Notes under the pieces: generated by a model
The model's database searches: none
The model's input: the letters and a program-made list of their open reading frames with translations, nothing else
Told to the model about the DNA's origin: nothing
Source: Candidatus Blautia intestinavium
Lineage (GTDB): Bacteria; Bacillota; Clostridia; Lachnospirales; Lachnospiraceae
Length of the DNA: 64,000 nt
Reading direction: 5' to 3'
Assembly: GCA_019113745.1 (NCBI GenBank)
Contig: DXGV01000022.1
Location: 31,523-95,522, forward strand
Position numbers and translations under genes: made by a program
Part shown: positions 41,364 through 51,396 of the stretch, one piece after another
How the letters are laid out: every line of letters begins with the position of its first letter
How positions within the stretch are numbered: position 1 is the stretch's first letter

Positions 41364-41399
41364 GGTCGACAATGGGCTGACAGGTCATAACGGGCCGCA

Positions 41400-42278
41400 C
41401 TAAAGGCAATTATTTTTCTCCAGTATATCCTGGAGATATTTTATCTGCTCCTTATCCAGAGACGCAAACGGCCTGCGGCACTCTCCGCAATCGATTCCCT
41501 GGAGTTTTAACGCTGCCTTAACTCCTTTAAACACACCTACCTTTGTAAGCGCTTCGATCACTTCATTTACATCGTCCTGTATCTTTCGAGCGTCTTCCCA
41601 TCGATTTTCAGAAATCAACTTTTGCATTTTTACAAATTTATCCGGCATAATATTAAATGTAGAGCCGATACCTGCCTGAACGCCGATCACAGAAGCGCTG
41701 AGAAACAATTCATCATGACCGCAGAAGATACTTTTTTCAGGATATTTTTTCAGAATTCTTTCCAGCTGGAACAGATCATAGCTTGTATGCTTCATACCGA
41801 TAATTTTATCGTTGGAAAAAAATCTTTCGATATCTTCTGTGTTAAAAGTGATTCCTGACATAGCCGGAATGTTATAAATAATCACAGGAACATTTACAGC
41901 GTCTGCAAGATCGTTATAATACCGTATATATTCTTCCATTGTAAATGGAAAATAAAAAGGCGGAACCGACGAAACAGCAGATACGCCGAGAGATTCTGCG
42001 TGTTTTGCCAGTTCTATACCCTGGTCAGTAGAAAACACACCGATATTGGCGATCACATCCGCTCTGCCGCGCACTGTCTTTATAACCAATTCAAGCATAT
42101 AACGTCTTTCTTTGGCAGAAAGCAGATAAGATTCTCCTGTGCTTCCCCCTACATAAAAACCTCTGACTCCTTTTTCCAGACAATGCTCCACAAGTTTTTC
42201 CACAGATTCCGGCGCAATATTTCCTTTCTCATCAAAAGGAGTCACCAATGCCGGAAAAATCCCTTTGAACTTTTTCAT
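41400..42278 (-). CDS. DapA/NanA-family lyase (N-acetylneuraminate-lyase-like)
   Basis: The protein has about 292 residues from MKKFKGIFPAL. It is a TIM-barrel class I aldolase with GGSTGES near residue 45, the catalytic Tyr in YNIPAMSG (about 136) and the Schiff-base Lys in GMKHTS (about 164). GIGSTFNIM and TGES-type details resemble N-acetylneuraminate lyase more than dihydrodipicolinate synthase. No sialic-acid genes (nanE, nanK, transporter) accompany it; in this operon cleavage of a 2-keto-3-deoxy sugar acid made by the dehydratase to pyruvate plus an aldehyde is more likely. It is the last gene of the operon. The start at 42278 is chosen over the track's 42308 for its GAGGG site. Confidence 0.88.
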   Translation of the reverse strand: MKKFKGIFPALVTPFDEKGNIAPESVEKLVEHCLEKGVRGFYVGGSTGESYLLSAKERRYMLELVIKTVRGRADVIANIGVFSTDQGIELAKHAESLGVSAVSSVPPFYFPFTMEEYIRYYNDLADAVNVPVIIYNIPAMSGITFNTEDIERFFSNDKIIGMKHTSYDLFQLERILKKYPEKSIFCGHDELFLSASVIGVQAGIGSTFNIMPDKFVKMQKLISENRWEDARKIQDDVNEVIEALTKVGVFKGVKAALKLQGIDCGECRRPFASLDKEQIKYLQDILEKNNCL

Positions 42279-42294
42279 ATTCTTATATTCCCTC

Positions 42295-43752
42295 TCAGAT
42301 GTTTTCATTATATTTCTTCATCGCATAACGGAAAATAACAGATTTTTCCTGTGTAACCTCTTCCAGTACAGAAGACATACACTCACGGCTGTTGCCGCTC
42401 ATCTTTTTCCCGCCTCCGAAAGGAAGCTCCTGCGCACGGAATCCACCGGACCCGTTTACCGCCACCATTCCGGTACGCAGACTTGCCGCCACCTTCATAG
42501 CATCCTGAAGATTATTGGTAATAACGCCGGAACTAAGTCCATAGTCTGAAGTTTCCGCAATTTCAATCGCTTCATCCAGAGTGCGGAAAGTAAACACAGG
42601 AAATACCGGACCGAAAATTTCCATATTTCTGCAGATATCCATCTCTTTCGTACAGTTATCCAGAACCGTGGGCATATAATAGGCACCTCTCCGCACTCCA
42701 CCGTATACCAGTTTAGCTCCCTGGGCAATAGTATGCTGTACCTGTCGCTCCACTTCCTCTGACGCTTTTTCACTGATCAGCACGCCGAAATCTGTATGAA
42801 TATCCATAAGGTCGCCCTCTTTGACAGTTTTCAGCCGTTCTTCAATAAGCCTTTTTACAAACACATCCTTAATAGACTCATGAACGATAAACCGTTTGGC
42901 GCCTGAACAGCACTGTCCTGCATTTCTGGTTTTGTCTCCCGCTTCATTAACTGCGAGATCCATATCACAGTCTGCGCAGATTATAAGGGGATCGTTTCCA
43001 CCCAGTTCGAATTTGTAAGGAGTTAAATTCTCCGCCGCATGTCTGGCAATTTCTTTTCCTGCCTCCACTCCTCCGGTAAGATTTAGCTGGGCAATGAATG
43101 GATTCTCGGAAATCCAGTTTCCTACGGTCGCTCCTCCTCCTGTAATACACTGTACCACGCCAGGAGTTACACCAGCCTCTATCAGAAGTCCCATCAGTTT
43201 GAGAACGGTCAAAGGATTGGAAGTAGCCGGTTTCACTACAATAGCGTTTCCCGCCATCAGGGCCGGTCCTGCCTTAAAAGCCCAGAGGGCGGCCGGAAAA
43301 TTAAAAGGAACTATACAGGCGATCACTCCTAATGGCTCATGCACCGTTACCTGAAGATCATCGTCATAACCGCCTTCAATTCCCATCGGCATAGTCTTTC
43401 CATAATGATGCTTTACGATCTCAATGGCGCTTTCGAAAGTCATATAGACGGAATCAATTTCTCCATAGGAATCATAAACAGGTTTTCCTGTCTCAAGTGT
43501 CAACGTTTTGGCAAGATCCTCTCGATGTTCTTCCAGAAGTTCCAGATATTTCCTGAGAATCTTTGCGCGTTCCCGGATAATGACTCTGTTCCATTTTTTC
43601 TGAGCAGCAACCGCCTCCTCAATAGCTCTGTCCACGTCTTCTTTCGTTGCGCTGGGAACAGTATCCAGGAAACTTCCATCATAAGGATTGGTAACTTCTA
43701 TTATTTCCCCATCAGATGAATCTGTCCAATTGCCGTTTATCAGCATTTTCAT
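42295..43752 (-). CDS. NAD-dependent aldehyde dehydrogenase (copy 1)
   Basis: The 485-residue protein starts MKMLINGNW after GGAGG. Catalytic Glu lies in FELGGNDP (about 250) and the nucleophilic Cys in NAGQCCSGAKRF (about 285); cofactor-binding and C-terminal PFGGGKKMSGNSRE motifs are intact. It probably oxidises the aldehyde released by the operon's aldolases. It is strongly similar to the aldehyde dehydrogenase two genes upstream (same motifs and length), so the operon holds a duplicated pair. It ends 16 bases before the lyase start. Confidence 0.92.
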   Translation of the reverse strand: MKMLINGNWTDSSDGEIIEVTNPYDGSFLDTVPSATKEDVDRAIEEAVAAQKKWNRVIIRERAKILRKYLELLEEHREDLAKTLTLETGKPVYDSYGEIDSVYMTFESAIEIVKHHYGKTMPMGIEGGYDDDLQVTVHEPLGVIACIVPFNFPAALWAFKAGPALMAGNAIVVKPATSNPLTVLKLMGLLIEAGVTPGVVQCITGGGATVGNWISENPFIAQLNLTGGVEAGKEIARHAAENLTPYKFELGGNDPLIICADCDMDLAVNEAGDKTRNAGQCCSGAKRFIVHESIKDVFVKRLIEERLKTVKEGDLMDIHTDFGVLISEKASEEVERQVQHTIAQGAKLVYGGVRRGAYYMPTVLDNCTKEMDICRNMEIFGPVFPVFTFRTLDEAIEIAETSDYGLSSGVITNNLQDAMKVAASLRTGMVAVNGSGGFRAQELPFGGGKKMSGNSRECMSSVLEEVTQEKSVIFRYAMKKYNENI

Positions 43753-43756
43753 AATT

Positions 43757-44629
43757 TCAGCTCCTCCTTCCATAAAGAGCCGCTTTCCCGGTCGTCCGGA
43801 ACAGCTCTAATTTATGTTCTACCACTTTCTGCATAGCTGCGATGCAGGATGGCTGAATAATATTCGGCTCTCTCAGGCTTTCGTCTTTCAGTACTTCTCG
43901 CATTTTCTCATAATATGCAACCTTAATATCGCTGGAAATATTGATTTTATTAATTCCTATCTTTACCGCTTCAGCAATTTCCTCATCAGAATTGTTGGAA
44001 CCTCCATGAAGTACCAGCGGAACTCCGACTTTTGCCTTAATTTCTTTTAAAATATCAAGACGGAGTTTTGGTGTCATACCCGCAGGATAAAGACCATGAG
44101 ATGTTCCGATTGCCACCGCCAGGGTATCTACCTTTGTCCGTTCTACGAATTCCGCCGCATCTGCCGGATTTGTATAGATAATCTGTTCTGCCCCGGCCTC
44201 CGCCTGTCCATCGGTAGATCCTATTGTTCCAAGTTCCGCTTCCACAGAAACATTTGCCGGATGGGAAATTTCCACGATCTTCTGCGCTCCCTTGATATTT
44301 TCTTCAAAGGGAAGATCTGATCCGTCGAACATAACGGAAGTAAAACCTGCCTGAATGGCATAAATTATTTTTTTATAGTCATTACAATGATCCAGATGCA
44401 GACATACCGGTACCGGAGATTTATAAGCGCGTTTGATAATGGCATCCACCAGGTCCGTTCCGGTAAAATCCAATTCCAGTGGATGTATTTCAATGATCAC
44501 CGGCGAATCAGTTTTTTCGCAGGATTCCATGATTCCCATAAACATGGAATAGTCGCTTACATTAAACGCCGGAATAGCAAAATAGTTTTCATTTGCAATC
44601 TTTAACAGATCTTTCATATTTAAAAGCAT
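43757..44629 (-). CDS. Class II fructose/tagatose-bisphosphate-type aldolase
   Basis: The 290-residue protein starts MLLNMKDLLKIANEN. It is a zinc-dependent ketose-bisphosphate aldolase: AIPAFNV near the N terminus, the zinc ligand motif CLHLDHCND (about 80), SVEAELGTIG and HGGSNN (about 210) are all present. GatY/KbaY and FbaA relatives cleave tagatose- or fructose-1,6-bisphosphate; the PfkB kinase in the same operon could make the bisphosphate. It sits between two aldehyde dehydrogenases. Confidence 0.9.
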   Translation of the reverse strand: MLLNMKDLLKIANENYFAIPAFNVSDYSMFMGIMESCEKTDSPVIIEIHPLELDFTGTDLVDAIIKRAYKSPVPVCLHLDHCNDYKKIIYAIQAGFTSVMFDGSDLPFEENIKGAQKIVEISHPANVSVEAELGTIGSTDGQAEAGAEQIIYTNPADAAEFVERTKVDTLAVAIGTSHGLYPAGMTPKLRLDILKEIKAKVGVPLVLHGGSNNSDEEIAEAVKIGINKINISSDIKVAYYEKMREVLKDESLREPNIIQPSCIAAMQKVVEHKLELFRTTGKAALYGRRS

Positions 44630-44641
44630 AATTTATCCCTC

Positions 44642-46090
44642 TTATTTTCTTTCGTTGAACGCATAGCGGAACACAATGGATTTTAACTGGGTTACTTCAT
44701 CCATTACCTTGGAAAGGGACTCTCTGCTGTTCCCGCTCATTTTCTTTCCGCCGCCAAAGGGGAGTTCTGCCGCACGGAAATTTCCGGAACCGTTGATCGC
44801 AATATGTCCCGTTTTTAATTTCTTCGCTGTCTGCAAACAGGTATAGATATTTTTGGAGAAAAGTCCTCCACCCAGTCCATAATGCGAATTATTGGCAATC
44901 GCAACCGCTTCCTCCACAGTATCAAAACCTATCACCGGCCATACAGGTCCGAAAACCTCCATATCTTTTGCAATATCCATTTCCGGTGTAACATCCACCA
45001 GAATCGTAGGATCGTAAAACGCGCCGTTTCTCTTTCCACCCCGGGCTATTTTAGCTCCCTGAGCGACAGTAAGATTCACCTGCTCTTCCACTTTTTTTGC
45101 CGCCCGCTCCGCGATCATCGGCCCCATATTAACTTTAGGATCCATGGGATCGCCGATCACCAGTTTATCCAATTCTGCGGCAAGTCTTTTGACAAACTCT
45201 TCTTTTAAAGAGTTATGAATGATAAATCTCTTGGAACCTGTACAACACTGACGATTATTCCTTGCCTGATCCTCCGCTTCTTTGATCACGAGATCCATAT
45301 CCGCATCCTCAAATACGATAAAAGCATCGTTTCCGCCAAGCTCAAATTTATAATCTGTCAGATGCTTCGCTGCTGTTTTGGCAATACTGATTCCCGCTTC
45401 AGTGCTTCCGGTAAAGTTTACACCGGCAATCCTGGGATCATCCACCAGAAGATCGCCCACCAGAGAGCCTTTTCCTGTCAGGCACTGCGCCACGCCTGCA
45501 GGAACGCCTGCTTCATGGAGCATCTCATGAAGTACAAGAAGTGTCATAGGATCAAAAGAAGGAGCCTTTACGACAATCGTATTTCCTGCCGCCAAAGCCG
45601 CAGCTGTCTTAAATGCCCAGATCGCGGGCGGAAAATTATAGGGGATGATGCAGGCCAGAGTTCCCAGCGGTTCATGTATGGTGATCTGAAGATCGTCGTC
45701 ATATCCCGGTTCCGTACCCAGCGGCATCGTCGCCCCGTAATAATGAAGCGCAACATCGCAGGCGCCCCGGTACACATAAGCTACGGAATCCAGTTCCCAT
45801 ACCGCTTCCTTCATATAAGGCTTTCCAGCTTCTTTGGCAAGAATTTTTCCCAGCTCCAGACGTCTTTCCATAACCATATCTGCAAATCTTCTGAGGATAA
45901 TACAACGTTCTCTTACCGGCAGGGCCGCCCATGCCTCCTGCGCTTCTATTGCACCGTCTACCGCTTTCTTTACATCCTCCGCCGTGGCAGAAGGAACAGT
46001 GTCAATTACCTGAAGAGTTGCGGGATTGATAATATCCTGCGTCTTTCCGTCAGAAGAATCTACTTTCTGACCATTGATGATCATTTTCAT
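44642..46090 (-). CDS. NAD-dependent aldehyde dehydrogenase (copy 2)
   Basis: The 482-residue protein starts MKMIINGQKV after AAAGGAG. Catalytic residues are in FELGGNDAF and NRQCCTGSKRF, and PFGGGKKMSGNSRES closes the C terminus. It is a close paralogue of the product of 42295-43752, sharing unusual stretches around both active-site motifs. Separate substrates, or the two aldehydes from two aldol cleavages, would explain the pair. Confidence 0.92.
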   Translation of the reverse strand: MKMIINGQKVDSSDGKTQDIINPATLQVIDTVPSATAEDVKKAVDGAIEAQEAWAALPVRERCIILRRFADMVMERRLELGKILAKEAGKPYMKEAVWELDSVAYVYRGACDVALHYYGATMPLGTEPGYDDDLQITIHEPLGTLACIIPYNFPPAIWAFKTAAALAAGNTIVVKAPSFDPMTLLVLHEMLHEAGVPAGVAQCLTGKGSLVGDLLVDDPRIAGVNFTGSTEAGISIAKTAAKHLTDYKFELGGNDAFIVFEDADMDLVIKEAEDQARNNRQCCTGSKRFIIHNSLKEEFVKRLAAELDKLVIGDPMDPKVNMGPMIAERAAKKVEEQVNLTVAQGAKIARGGKRNGAFYDPTILVDVTPEMDIAKDMEVFGPVWPVIGFDTVEEAVAIANNSHYGLGGGLFSKNIYTCLQTAKKLKTGHIAINGSGNFRAAELPFGGGKKMSGNSRESLSKVMDEVTQLKSIVFRYAFNERK

Positions 46091-46128
46091 AATACAAATC
46101 TCCTTTCACGATATACAATGGACTGTTC

Positions 46129-47070
46129 TTATTTTCTATGGCTGTCCAGGTATGCCTGTACCTGTTCCTTACTTTTTATCGCACCATTAGCGCCATATTC
46201 ACTGATTGCGATAGCCGCAGCCGCGGATCCGAAATACAGGGCTTCTTCCAACTCTAATCCATCCATAATTCCTGTGAGAAATCCCGCCACGAAATTGTCG
46301 CCGCCGCCCAGTGTATCCACCACCTGATCGGCTATACTTTCCACCCGGAAGGTTCTTCCACCCTGACTGGCAAAAACGCCTTCCGCGCCCAGCTTGAGAA
46401 CCACTGTAGAGACGCCTCTTCTATGAAACTCATCTGCAATTTCCTCCGGAGTATTTTTTCCGGTAAAGTATGATGCCTCATGATAACTGGGAACAAGATA
46501 ATCAATATACGGGAGTGCCGCCCCGATGTCATCCAGCGTCATCTGAGACTGATCCAGCACCATATCCGCAGCAGTAAGCAGCCCCGCCTCTTTTGCAGTG
46601 TGGAAAAGTTCCTTGAGATCATCTTCTCTCTGACCCCTGCTCCAGAAAAGGCTTGCTACAGAAAGAAGCTTCGCTCCGCTAAAATCCAGATCAAATTGTC
46701 GCGGATTGTAGCACATATTGCCTGCCGCGCCGTTTTTCAACGTCATGCAGCCGTGCTCCCCGTCTGCTCCTACCGTCACTACCGTAGCCGTGGTTCCATG
46801 TTCTTTATCCAGAATAATACCGTCCGTCTCTATTCCGGCCTTTTTTATCATGCCAAGAAAGGCGTCTCCCAAACTGTCTTCCCCGATTACTGTATAAAGT
46901 TTTACATCGTTTCCCATAGCTTTCAGGCTCACAGCCTCGTTTACCGCATCTCCGCCCAGATACATGTTAATGGATTCCGAAAACTGCGTCATTCCATCTG
47001 GCGTACGGTCAGGACCGTTTTTTACGATCACATCCACCACCGCATTGCCTACACACAGAATTTTATTCAT
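46129..47070 (-). CDS. PfkB-family carbohydrate kinase
   Basis: The 313-residue ribokinase-fold protein has the N-terminal NAVVDVIVKN and GGDAVNEAV (substrate-binding) motifs and the C-terminal DTLGGGDNFVAGFL anion-hole and catalytic Asp signature. It phosphorylates a sugar or sugar phosphate; with the class II aldolase downstream, phosphorylation of a ketose or ketose phosphate is likely. It is spaced 19 bases from the upstream dehydrogenase and starts after GAAAGGAG. Confidence 0.9.
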   Translation of the reverse strand: MNKILCVGNAVVDVIVKNGPDRTPDGMTQFSESINMYLGGDAVNEAVSLKAMGNDVKLYTVIGEDSLGDAFLGMIKKAGIETDGIILDKEHGTTATVVTVGADGEHGCMTLKNGAAGNMCYNPRQFDLDFSGAKLLSVASLFWSRGQREDDLKELFHTAKEAGLLTAADMVLDQSQMTLDDIGAALPYIDYLVPSYHEASYFTGKNTPEEIADEFHRRGVSTVVLKLGAEGVFASQGGRTFRVESIADQVVDTLGGGDNFVAGFLTGIMDGLELEEALYFGSAAAAIAISEYGANGAIKSKEQVQAYLDSHRK

Positions 47071-47089
47071 GGAATCATTCTCCTTTCCT

Positions 47090-48145
47090 TCAGTCGCCGC
47101 AGACCTTTATCACAGCCTTTACCATCGACTGTTTGTTGTTGATGCAGTCTTCAAAGGCATCCGCAGTCTTCTCAAACGGATAAATCTCTGAGATGATATT
47201 TTTTACATTAATCCGTCCTGCTGCGATTGCTTCAATGCAGACCGGATAAGCGTTGCGGTATCGGAAACAGGTCATCAGCGTAAGCTCCTTGTCGCACATT
47301 CTCTGAAGATTCAGAGAGGTTTCTCCTACTACGTTTCCTACCTGCATGATGATTCCGCCCTTTTTACAGATATATACAGAAGCTTCCGCTGTATAACGGC
47401 TGCCGGCTGTCTCAAAAACATAATCCGGTCCAATGTTTTCATAATATTTCAAAACCTCTGACACTGTATCTTTATCCTTTGTATTGACAACTCTTGTAGC
47501 GCCCACTTCCAAAGCCTTATCAAGACGGATATCAAAAAGATCTACTGCTGTAATATCTGTAATCCCTGCCGCTTTTAAAGCCATGATCGTCACAAGCCCG
47601 ATACATCCGCATCCAAGAACCACCGCGGAATCTCCTACATGGATGCCGGAGCGGATCACAGAGCTCATGCCTACCGCCAGCGGCTCTACCAGAGCGGCTT
47701 CCAGTGTTGAAACATTATCCGGAAGCTTAAAACAGAGTTCCGCCGGATGGGTAATATACTCCCTCATAGCGCCCAGTGTTCTGGGAGCAGAGAGAAACTC
47801 CATATTTTTGCAAAGATTATATTTTCCTTTCTTACACCATTCACATTTTCCACAGAAGGTACCCGGCTCTACACATACCCTGTCCCCAACCTTCAGATCT
47901 GTCACGTCGTCCGCCACCTCTACCACGGTTCCTGCGAATTCATGTCCCAGAATAAAAGGATACACGTCCGGAAATTCCGGTTCGCCAAAAGAATAAAAAT
48001 GCACGTCGGAACCGCATACTCCGCAATATTCTACTTTTACCTTCGCATAGCCTGGTTTCATCTCAGGCATGGGCGAATCCCCGATCTCAATTTTTCTGTT
48101 CTCCAGCAGCAGCGCTGCTTTATTTACCATATGTACGTTTGCCAT
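47090..48145 (-). CDS. Zinc-dependent medium-chain alcohol/polyol dehydrogenase
   Basis: The protein has about 351 residues from MANVHMVNKAAL. It has the catalytic zinc site CGVCGSD and GHEFAGTV, four structural-zinc cysteines (CGKCEWCKKGKYNLC) and the Rossmann motif VLGCGCIGL. Sorbitol/xylitol/threonine dehydrogenase-like; the substrate is probably a polyol or sugar acid hydroxyl. A different MDR dehydrogenase lies two genes upstream. The track start at 48169 is eight codons longer without a better site. Confidence 0.9.
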   Translation of the reverse strand: MANVHMVNKAALLLENRKIEIGDSPMPEMKPGYAKVKVEYCGVCGSDVHFYSFGEPEFPDVYPFILGHEFAGTVVEVADDVTDLKVGDRVCVEPGTFCGKCEWCKKGKYNLCKNMEFLSAPRTLGAMREYITHPAELCFKLPDNVSTLEAALVEPLAVGMSSVIRSGIHVGDSAVVLGCGCIGLVTIMALKAAGITDITAVDLFDIRLDKALEVGATRVVNTKDKDTVSEVLKYYENIGPDYVFETAGSRYTAEASVYICKKGGIIMQVGNVVGETSLNLQRMCDKELTLMTCFRYRNAYPVCIEAIAAGRINVKNIISEIYPFEKTADAFEDCINNKQSMVKAVIKVCGD

Positions 48146-48217
48146 TTCCCTGTACCTTCTTTCTATCAATATAAGTTATAATTCACCGCTTCCGGCGCGC
48201 GACTGGTTTCCGGATAT

Positions 48218-49036
48218 TTATCCGAAAACCCTGCGCAGCGTCGCCGCGTCTCTTCCCAATAGTTCCGCCTCAGTTCCCAAACAGCTCACCGTGGGTTTTT
48301 CATAAACGCTTTCTATAATCAGACATCCGGAATAACTGCTCTCCAGGATTGCCTTTGCAGTTTTATAAAATCCGGAGGTTCCGCCGCCCAACAGAGAAGC
48401 GGAAAGCATTGAACCTTCGCCGTCTTTAAGATGTACGCCCCCGATCACATCCTCAAGTTCTCTGAAGTAAACCGCCATAGAAGTTCTGTTAAGTGCGTAT
48501 AGATTCTGAGAGTCGAAAAACAATTTCACCATGGGATTATCCACCGCCGCCAGAAGATTCCTTACAGCATCCGCGCTTTGATTCAGCTCCAGGTATGTCT
48601 CTATTCCGCTTTCTGCCGCCATGTCGCTGAATCTTTTGATATATTCCACTGCCCGGTGAAAAGAAGGACCGTCAACGATACCGTTACGACAGAGTACCGG
48701 CAGAAGAAAAGAGCGACATCCAAATGTTCTGCTCAGCTCTATGGTTTTCTCCACCAGTTTTATCGCCGTCTCCTCATCCTGCCTTCCTCTTGGCATAGTG
48801 AAACTGTACTCATCCACAAACTGTGGTGAAAGAGAATGAATAAAAAGGCCGTATTCCTCTGCTGCCTTCTGGTATTCCCCGATCAGCGCAGGGTTGCCTA
48901 AACCGCCGCCTCTGAAAATCTCTGTGCCCACCCCTAACTGCAGACAGTCCAGATTTTTTTCGGCAGCAAGTTTACAGAGCCCGTTTCCTCTGACGCGCAG
49001 GGTCCATTCACATACCCCGTACTGAAACCGCTTCAT
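48218..49036 (-). CDS. Sugar phosphate isomerase/epimerase-like TIM-barrel protein
   Basis: The protein has about 272 residues from MKRFQYGVCEWTLR. It belongs to the AP-endonuclease-2/xylose-isomerase-like barrel family, with FLLPVLCRNGIV, ETYLELNQSADAV and GGVHLKDGEG supplying likely metal ligands. Members isomerise or epimerise ketoses and inositol derivatives. The ATG overlaps the TGA of the upstream dehydrogenase by one base, so translation is coupled. The track start at 49111 lies inside that gene. Confidence 0.8.
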   Translation of the reverse strand: MKRFQYGVCEWTLRVRGNGLCKLAAEKNLDCLQLGVGTEIFRGGGLGNPALIGEYQKAAEEYGLFIHSLSPQFVDEYSFTMPRGRQDEETAIKLVEKTIELSRTFGCRSFLLPVLCRNGIVDGPSFHRAVEYIKRFSDMAAESGIETYLELNQSADAVRNLLAAVDNPMVKLFFDSQNLYALNRTSMAVYFRELEDVIGGVHLKDGEGSMLSASLLGGGTSGFYKTAKAILESSYSGCLIIESVYEKPTVSCLGTEAELLGRDAATLRRVFG

Positions 49037-50109
49037 CACTGATCCTCTTCCGGAAGAAGAATTACCTTTGTTGCCTGGCGGTTTTTCACCAGTTCCAGAC
49101 CTTCCTGCCATTTTGATAACGGCATCCTGTGGGAAATGAAAGCTTCCATATCTACTTCTCCTTTTTCCAGAAGTGTCAGACAGTTCTTCCAGGAGGTACT
49201 GTCATAACCCATATGACCGATCAGAACGATTCCTTTCAACGCCATGGTATCCAGAGAAAATCCTACCGGATTTTTACTGTATCCTACTTTAATGATTTTG
49301 CCTCCGTTCCTGACAATGTCTATGGACTGTTTCAGGACCACCGGCGCACCCGCCGCGTCCACGATCACTGCTACCCCTTCCGGACCTGCGATCTCTTTTA
49401 CGCGGGCAACTACATCCTCTTTGTCCGCCACTACAAAGTCTGTAGCACCAAGCTTTTTCGCAAGAGGGAACCGCACAGGCTCATCCTCCGCCATGCCTAC
49501 GGCAATAATCTTTCCGGCGCTTCCCAGGCGGGCGGCGTTCATGGCGAAAAGTCCCATCGCGCCGCAGCCGAACACGACGATATTCTGTCCGGGAAGAAGA
49601 TTTCCCTCCTGAATAACCGCTTTATATCCATTACAAAGAGGATCCATCATTGCCGCCGCTTCATAGGATACGTTATCCGGAATCCTGTACAGACAGTTCG
49701 GAAAAGTCATCAGTACATCTCCGGGGATTTTTACATACTCTGCAAAACCGCCGTCCATATCGTTTCCCATACCCTTTCTGTCGGCGCAGAAAAGATACTC
49801 TCCCTTACTGCATGCATGACACACGCCGCATACATGTCCGGTATTGTCGGAAACCACTCTGTCCCCCACTTTCCATCTGGTTACTTTAGAGCCTACCTCG
49901 CAGATCTCACCGGCAAATTCGTGTCCGATAACGATGGGATAGGGAACTGTTTTTCCCTCTACTGTCCCATACATTAATCCGAGATCAGAACCACAGATGG
50001 CTGCCGCTTTTACTTTAATCAAAACGTCATAATCCTGTACCTCAGGTTTTGGAATATCAGTATATTCAATCTGATATGGTCCATAGTCCTTTTTGATCAC
50101 TGCCTTCAT
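49036..50109 (-). CDS. Zinc-dependent medium-chain dehydrogenase
   Basis: The 357-residue protein has AAICGSDLG and IGHEFAGEI (catalytic zinc), CGVCHACSKGEYLFC (structural zinc) and VFGCGAMGLFA (NAD-binding). Similar to threonine/galactitol/sorbitol dehydrogenases. With the enolase-superfamily dehydratase directly upstream it may oxidise a sugar or sugar acid entering the pathway. Start MKAVIKKDYG. Confidence 0.9.
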   Translation of the reverse strand: MKAVIKKDYGPYQIEYTDIPKPEVQDYDVLIKVKAAAICGSDLGLMYGTVEGKTVPYPIVIGHEFAGEICEVGSKVTRWKVGDRVVSDNTGHVCGVCHACSKGEYLFCADRKGMGNDMDGGFAEYVKIPGDVLMTFPNCLYRIPDNVSYEAAAMMDPLCNGYKAVIQEGNLLPGQNIVVFGCGAMGLFAMNAARLGSAGKIIAVGMAEDEPVRFPLAKKLGATDFVVADKEDVVARVKEIAGPEGVAVIVDAAGAPVVLKQSIDIVRNGGKIIKVGYSKNPVGFSLDTMALKGIVLIGHMGYDSTSWKNCLTLLEKGEVDMEAFISHRMPLSKWQEGLELVKNRQATKVILLPEEDQ

Positions 50110-50181
50110 ACTTACATCCTCCTGTCATTTTCTTATCGAAAAATTTCCCTGTATCTCATCCTGTGTTTTTATATCCGTGTG

Positions 50182-51297
50182 TTAGAATTTCTCGTCATGC
50201 TCGCTGATAAAATCCATGTTCAGCCTCAGGCCCAGACCCGGGAGATCAGGAATCGTCATAAACCCGTTTACCGGCTTCGGTGCATCCAGGAAAGTATTTG
50301 CCGTGATGCCCTCGAAGAGCTTCAGTCTTTCCAGGAACGGAGCATTGTTAAACGCACTGATAAGATGTATATGGATATTTTCCATGGCATGAGGCGCAAA
50401 CTTCACGTTGAACGCCTGAGTCAATGCCGCGATCTTCAGCATCTCCGTAAAACCGCCTGCTCTCGTTCCGTCACATTGGATATAATCCGCGTCTGAATAA
50501 AGCAGCAGATCACGCGCTCCGTATTTGGTATATTCATGTTCTCCTGTAGCCAGTGGAAGATCCGTAGAATTTTTGTATTTTTTCAATCCCGGGATATCGT
50601 CCGCAAATACCGGTTCTTCCAGAAACATAATGTCATAATCTTTAACACAGTTTGCAAATCTTGCTCCAGTAGCAGCGTCCCAGCAGTTGTTGGCATCCAG
50701 CATAATACCGATGTCCGGCCCTACGGCTTCTCTTACCTTCTGCACCCGGATCACGTCCCGTCCCGGGTTCATGCCGCCCTCTACGCCGACTTTGAATTTG
50801 ATATTTTTGTAGCCGTCCACCTTTACCAGATTTACCATTTCCTCCACAAGCTCTTCATCAGAGTAGGAGGTCCAACCGCCGCTTCCGTATACCGGAACCT
50901 TCGTCTCAGTGCCTCCAAACAATTTATAAAGAGGCATATTCAGGATTTTGCCTTTCAGATCCCAAAGCGCGATGTCTACTGCGGAAAGTGCACAGAACAT
51001 CAGTCCCTTACGGCCTACGCCCCGGAGATATCCGAACATCTCGTACCAGAGCTTTTCTGTCTCAAAAGGATCCCGGCCGATTATTTTCGGCGCGATATTT
51101 TTCTCGATCAGCATCTTCGTCGCCTCGCCGCCCACCTCGTGGTAGGTAACGCCAAAGCCTTCTATTCCGTCCTCCGTAGTTACCCGGACGATAGTAAAAC
51201 CGATACATTCCACCTTACGTGTGGCGTCTGCAAAGCCGCCCTCTATCGGCTGCGATACAAGATGCACCTTTACTTCTTTAATTCTGTTATCTGCCAT
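50182..51297 (-). CDS. Enolase-superfamily dehydratase (mandelate racemase/muconate lactonizing type)
   Basis: The protein has about 371 residues from MADNRIKEVKVHL at 51297 after GGAG. The N-terminal capping domain is followed by a barrel with KFKVG (catalytic KxK), MLDANNCW, FLEEPVF and TGEHEYT (the three metal-ligand acids) and PHAMENIHIHL (catalytic His). This residue set matches sugar-acid dehydratases of the mandelate racemase subgroup, which give 2-keto-3-deoxy acids. It is the first catabolic gene after the ABC importer; the acid cannot be named. Confidence 0.9.
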   Translation of the reverse strand: MADNRIKEVKVHLVSQPIEGGFADATRKVECIGFTIVRVTTEDGIEGFGVTYHEVGGEATKMLIEKNIAPKIIGRDPFETEKLWYEMFGYLRGVGRKGLMFCALSAVDIALWDLKGKILNMPLYKLFGGTETKVPVYGSGGWTSYSDEELVEEMVNLVKVDGYKNIKFKVGVEGGMNPGRDVIRVQKVREAVGPDIGIMLDANNCWDAATGARFANCVKDYDIMFLEEPVFADDIPGLKKYKNSTDLPLATGEHEYTKYGARDLLLYSDADYIQCDGTRAGGFTEMLKIAALTQAFNVKFAPHAMENIHIHLISAFNNAPFLERLKLFEGITANTFLDAPKPVNGFMTIPDLPGLGLRLNMDFISEHDEKF

Positions 51298-51396
51298 CTG
51301 AATCTCCATTCCGCCGCCGTTCCCGGCCGGCTGTTTCTATATTTTATTATTTCGAATATTTTTTCTGCGTCGCCATTCAGCGTGGAATCTTTTTCC

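Noticed and set aside
41400-42278. Sialic acid catabolism operon
   Set aside because: The lyase resembles NanA, but no nanE, nanK, nagA/B or sialic transporter is nearby; a 2-keto-3-deoxy acid is a better fit to the neighbours.
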